Part shown: piece after piece, positions 59,912 through 64,000 of the stretch
Position numbering within the stretch: the first letter of the stretch is position 1
Layout of the letters: the number at the start of each line of letters is the position of its first letter
Source: Timema cristinae
Taxonomy: Eukaryota > Arthropoda > Insecta > Phasmatodea > Timematidae
DNA length: 64,000 nucleotides
Direction of reading: 5' to 3'
Assembly: GCA_039000515.1 (NCBI GenBank)
Contig: JBCFYV010000012.1
Span: 12,648,905 to 12,712,904 of the forward strand
The notes under the pieces: model-generated
The model's database searches: none
What the model was told of the DNA's origin: nothing
What the model saw: the letters and a program-made list of their open reading frames with translations, nothing else
Made by a program: the position numbers and the translations under genes

Positions 59912-62598
59912 CTAGTCCAGTCTCGGCTTTTTGTATAGCCTGGGCTCGTGGGGGTCGTACTGCCCTAGGCTTCTGATTATAGGGTTCTCCTCCAGCAGGA
60001 GGTTCTTTTTGTAGAAGCTCGCGTCCCTTTTCAAGAATATGTCTCTTAGAGTAGTGGTGCCCGTCTCTGCGTGGATGCGCGCATTGTTAGTTCTTGTATT
60101 GACTCCAAGAATTCCTCGGAGAACCCTATTCTGGACCACTTGGAGCTGGTTCAGCATGGTGGGAGAGGCGTAGCTCCACGCCTCGCAAGCGTATACAAGT
60201 ATGGGAAGTACTAGAGCTCTGTATAGCATCAGTTTCGTCTTAATGTTGAGGTGATGGCTCTTGAAGAGCGAGTAGTTACGGATGAAAATCCCCAATGCCT
60301 TTTTTTTGGTGGATTCCACATGGGCTTTCCAAGTTAGGCGGGAATCGATCGTGACGCCGAGGTATCTGAGCTCTTTCGAGTAGGGGATAGCTTCGCCCAA
60401 AACTCTGAAGTTGTGTTGTGGCTGGGCCCTCCTTTTGGTTATGTTTATGGCCGTGGATTTGGTTGGGTTCACCTTGATTCGCCACTTCTCTAGCCAGTCG
60501 CTGAACTTGTCCAGGTACCTCTGCATATGGTTGTAAGCATACCGAATGTTTTTGTGCGCAGTGAAGAAAAGGGTGTCGTCCACGAAGAGTCTTACCCTAA
60601 CCTTAGGGTCTGTCGGGACGTCGGCTACGTACACACTGTACAGGAATGGGGACAGAGCGGACCCTTGTGGCACTCCCGCTTTGATGTTGTGACGGGATGA
60701 TCTCTTGCCTTCCATTTTTACCGTAAAACAGCGGCCTCGGAGGAAGTCCCTTATTGTGTGGATATATGATCTTGGGAAGTTGAAGGAGATCATCTTCCGT
60801 AGGAGGCCGGTGTGCCAGACCTTGTCAAACGCCTTCTCCACGTCCATGAGGACCGCAAGTGTATATTGTTTCCTGTTGAAGTTCTCTGTTGTTTCTTCCA
60901 CGAGGCTGGTGATGGGGTGAACCGTGGAGTGATGGCTCCGGAAACCAAACTGTGAAGGGGGAGTACGCGTTGTTGGTGAGCGAAGAGTTTAAGCCTCTCG
61001 AGTATGATCTTCTCGTATAACTTCCCGAGGCTGCTAAGCAGGCTGATTGGCCTCCGGTTTTGTGCGAACTTGGGGTCCTTTCCCGGTTTCGGAATGGAGA
61101 TAACGTCCGCTACTTTCCAACATGTTGGAAAGTAGCCCCACCCCAGTGCTGCGGAGAAAATGGCCGTCAAGATGGTGATGACTATAGCGGGGGCTTGGCA
61201 GATCATCTCGTTCGAGATCTTGTCTGCTCCCGGGGATTTCCTCTTTTTCAGTTTTCGTATGTTCTCTTCAACCTCAGGTCTGGATACTGGAGGTGGTAGT
61301 TCTTCGATCGGTTCCTCAAAGAATATATTCACCGCTTCTCTGGTCAGTGTTGAAAATTCCTCGTCTTGAGGCTCGAGGTTTGCCGTGAATTGGTCCTGCA
61401 GAGACTCCGCTATTGCTTCGGCTTTTTCCTCAGCTGTGTACTTCATCCCCTGTCTTCCGTGGATGACCGATGTTTTGGGTCTTTGGGAGCAGCCTTTAAG
61501 CCGTTTGGTGATAGACCAGACGTTGTCCCCTCCGTTGACAGTCTCTGAGACAAACTCGTTCCATTGTATAAGCTTTAGTTGTTTGGCCCTGCGGCGAACT
61601 TGAGCCCTCAGTCTGTTGTAGGCTTCCCTATGCCTCGGGGAGCGGGAAGTCTGCCATTCGTGCCTTGCCTCTCTCTTCTGTGCTATTAACAGATTCAGGT
61701 CTGGGTGATCTCTCTTTACATTGATCAACGGAGCTTCATAGACGGTTGACTTTCGATGGGCCTCAAGGAGTGTTGCGATAAGAAGCGCGATTGAGTGATC
61801 CACCTCTTCGATGGTTCTTACCTCCCACTCAACGGTAATGCTCTTGCCAGTGTGGCACTGTATTTAAGCCAGTCGGTAATAGGGATATTCCTTTTGAGGA
61901 AGGAAGTTCGGATGTTGGTGTTAATAAGCAACTTACAAAAGACCGGGAGATGGTCGGAGTCAAGTTCGTTCAGAGTGTGTAGTTCGTCGGGGTGTTGATT
62001 TAGGTCAGTGAGTATTATGTCTAGAACATCGGGGCGGTGCCTATAGTTTGAGGGGTAGAAAGTAGGTTCCTCAGTTGCCAGGACCCTGTAGTTATTGTGT
62101 GTAGCGTGTTGTGTTAGTGCTCGGCCTGCTTGGTTTGCTGAGCGGCTGTTCCATAGGGTATGTTTGGAATTTAAATCACCGGCGGTAAAGAAATTAGTCT
62201 TTGCCGTCAGGGCGTTCAGGTCTTCTTCAGTGAAAGGTACTGTGGGGCTTCTGTAAACGGCCGTAAACAATATCTCTCCCAGTGGGGAAGGGACTACCAC
62301 CGAGGTTGACTCCATGTTAACTATACCCTGTATGGTTGTGGGGTAGTGGTTTAGATTTTTTTTTTATCAGCACGGCGGTCCCTCCTCCCCTTCCGGTAGG
62401 CCTGTCTGTCCTGTGGATGTCGTAACCGTAGAAACTCAGTCGTTTGGATGGTATCAAATGTGTCTCACAGATGAGGGCAATATCGACTCCGTAGGTTTGG
62501 AGGAGCTGTTCCAACTCATGTGCCTGTTGTAATATGCCGTTGGCATTCCAATACATAATGTTTAGGAAGTCTTGTGGCTGAGTTTGGTTAATCATCAT
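59912..62598 (-). pseudogene. LINE ORF2: endonuclease and reverse transcriptase
   Basis: Four overlapping or adjoining frames (62,317-62,598; 61,818-62,315; 60,790-61,803; 59,912-60,901). First: an APE-type endonuclease with WNANGI, ICETHLIP, DRPTGRGGGTAVLI. Second: AVYRSP, TAGDLNSKHTLWNS and SDHLPV, completing the nuclease. Third: a linker, then RRPISLLSSLGKLYEKII. Fourth: the polymerase with VLMDVEKAFDKVWH (catalytic Asp), AGVPQGSALSPFLYSVY, RLFVDDTLFFT (FVDD box) and YLGVTIDSRLTWKAH, then a C-terminal LRGILGV.TRTNNARIH region. The ORF2 protein nicks target DNA and copies the RNA in place. Frameshifts lie in a ten-T homopolymer at 62,356-62,365 (private to this copy), near 61,860 and at a five-G run at 60,957-60,961 (both shared with copy A). 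ORF2's first ATG overlaps the ORF1 end by 11 bases. Confidence 0.85.
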
Positions 62599-63492
62599 TG
62601 CAGTAGAAATCAGTAACAGCCTCCAGGAGAGTTAGAACCTTGGTGGTTTTGTCTGGAGCAGAATTTACCCTTGTCATGTAGAGTTTAAGATGTGTAAGCA
62701 GGCCAGAAAGATTGATTTCCTTGAATATCTGGAAGAGGCCTTTTAGGTCGGAGGTTTCTTTGTGGTTGGCTTCGGTCTCGTTTGGTTTTATGGGCAGGTT
62801 TACTACTGCTGCAGCATAAGTCATCCGCTTTGCCGCGGGAGTGTGCGTTGGCGTTGGTCTGGTGAGTGTTCTGAGTATCCGTGTGGCCTGACTCGGTGGA
62901 GTCGGTATCGCCACTGGCTTCTGCCCCCCTTGTGTAGGCTTTGGTCGCTGTTTGTCGCGTTTCTCGATTTCTCTCACTAGAGCGGGACAGTCTCTGAAAT
63001 TAGCCGCGTGTTCGCCTTTACAATTGACGCAACGTGCCGGCGTAGTTTTGTCTTTCTTAGCGCATTGTATGGTCAGGTGCTCCCCGAGACACTTGACACA
63101 CCGGGGTGTTTGCGAGCAATAGTTTTTTGAGTGGCCGAACCGTTGGCAGCGGTGGCACTGGAGTACTATGTTCGCAGACCTTTGATACTCTTCTACTTTC
63201 ACAACCGTGTGATTTATGGCCTTGACGCTGTAGATTTCAGCTACTGTCTGTACTTTCGCCAGAGTACATACAAATATGGGGAGTGGTCTCGGTGTTGTTG
63301 ATTGTGGGGTGGCTTTGGTATACAATTGCCTCACGTTAATAGGCTGGAATCCCATTTCGGTTAGTTCTGTAGTTATAGACTCGCACGGCATAGTAGAGTG
63401 GAGGCCCTTTATCACCACCTTGAAAGGTCTGTCCCTTTGCATCATGTAGGTGAAGTGCTCAAGGTTAGTTTCCTTAAGGAGCTTCTGTAGTG
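62588..63492 (-). pseudogene. LINE ORF1, C-terminal part (PRE_C2HC and zinc knuckles)
   Basis: One open frame from the Gypsy junction to the TAA at 62,588. Order: HFTYMMQRDRPFKVVIKGLH (PRE_C2HC-type RNA-binding region of Jockey gag proteins), a linker, then three knuckles: CHRCQRFGHSKNYC (CX2CX4HX4C), CVKCLGEHLTIQC (CX2CX3HX4C) and CVNCKGEHAANFRDC (CX2CX3HX5C). A Lys/Pro-rich tail follows. The first dozen or so residues that an open frame would add beyond 63,492 derive from the LTR. Apart from the insertion this half is intact. ORF1 and ORF2 overlap by 11 bases, so ORF2 is probably reached by reinitiation or frameshift. Confidence 0.85.
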
Positions 63493-63496
63493 CTGT
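63493..63496. repeat. Target-site duplication of the Gypsy insertion, copy C
   Basis: CTGT between the LINE and the LTR start TGAACC; pairs with 57,407-57,410 at the other edge of the same insertion in copy B. Confidence 0.8.
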
Positions 63497-64000
63497 TGAA
63501 CCACAATTAGGATCTACCATCCAAAAGAGAGGGTTCAAACACTTAATAAGGAAATTTTAAGAAAAAACACAAATAACAATCGATAGAGTGGGCTGGGTGA
63601 GTGAGCTTGTTATACCCGCTGGGTAAGCTAGATAACACCCAGCACACGCAATTAGAGATAGAAGAGGGCAAGTTCTCACGGTCGCCCTCAAAGGTCGATC
63701 AACACAGCCCAGACGTCATACCATATTAGTGATTACCTCACATGAACTACTTAACTTAAAATAACCGAAGGATGATACTTATAAAGAAGGAACGAATATC
63801 ACCATCAAGAATAATTTATTATAACTTCTCAAAAAAGAGAACAAAAATAGATATAAATACATAAACAATCATCAAGTATGTAACGTCTTTACAACCTTAT
63901 TCAATGGCCTCATACCATGAGCGCCAAATTTGAAAGCAAACATCTACGCTTACTCAGGAAAGCTCCAATTTGGCGTGAAAGCAACAAATAAACCTCAGCC
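63497..64000 (-). mobile_element. Gypsy 3' LTR, copy C, truncated by the window
   Basis: Begins TGAACCACAATTAGGATC and matches 55,599-56,110 with only a few, mostly single-base, differences. It occupies exactly the same LINE position as the LTR at 48,829, so it is the same insertion seen again in a repeated block and not an independent event. The element should continue beyond 64,000. Confidence 0.85.

Larger units (their letters stand above)
59528..63496 (-). mobile_element. Jockey-like LINE, copy C, 3' end to mid ORF1
   Basis: About 4 kb of a LINE whose full length would be near 5 kb (adding the 5' part seen at 57,411-58,516). The order on the minus strand is ORF1 C-terminal part, ORF2 (endonuclease, reverse transcriptase), and a 3' UTR of about 380 bases with AATAAA near 59,660. 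The 3' end (GAGAGCTAT) lacks a long poly(A) tail. No RNase H domain follows the reverse transcriptase, which fits Jockey rather than I-type elements. The 5' side is cut by the Gypsy LTR at 63,497. Its 3' tail is unlike the tail of SINE families A and B. Confidence 0.9.

Overview
The window is AT-rich eukaryotic DNA, most likely from an arthropod: it holds Jockey-type LINE retrotransposons, a Gypsy LTR retrotransposon, several tRNA-derived SINE families and a fragment of a Cys-rich protein family that I recall as multicopy in arthropod and cnidarian genomes. I see no intact host gene, rRNA, functional tRNA gene or CRISPR array. The species cannot be named from the sequence.

Bases 1-35,160 are gene-free. 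They carry more than twenty tRNA-derived SINE copies, microsatellites, clusters of an old dispersed repeat with a CTGTCTGTC motif, one non-autonomous DNA transposon with 20-bp terminal inverted repeats (14,567-15,504), an LTR-like relic (about 11.8-13.45 kb) and several G+C-richer islands of unknown role. Two SINE families with different tRNA-like heads end in the same 3' tail, which carries a small hairpin and a (TAA)n run.

Bases 35,160-64,000 are a nested and repeated composite. The innermost layer is a pseudogene coding for a zinc-ribbon-like protein on the + strand. A Jockey-like LINE (- strand) inserted into its coding frame with a 12-bp target duplication. A Gypsy element (- strand, 8.6 kb, 1.8-kb LTRs) then inserted into the LINE's ORF1 with a 4-bp target duplication. 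The composite appears as copy A (35,160-41,791, truncated), copy B (41,792 to about 58,640, complete) and copy C (58,638-64,000, running off the window). Copy B is riddled with single-base deletions as far as about 50,150. The error level changes sharply inside one LTR, so this part looks like an unpolished long-read gap fill that repeats copy A, not an ancient duplicate. B to C looks like a head-to-tail repeat.

The most interesting observations are the Gypsy primer-binding site, which matches the 5' end (not the 3' end) of initiator tRNA-Met; the shared SINE tail; the 48-bp monomer array in the LINE 5' UTR; and the TGA that replaces a conserved Cys codon in the pseudogene copies.
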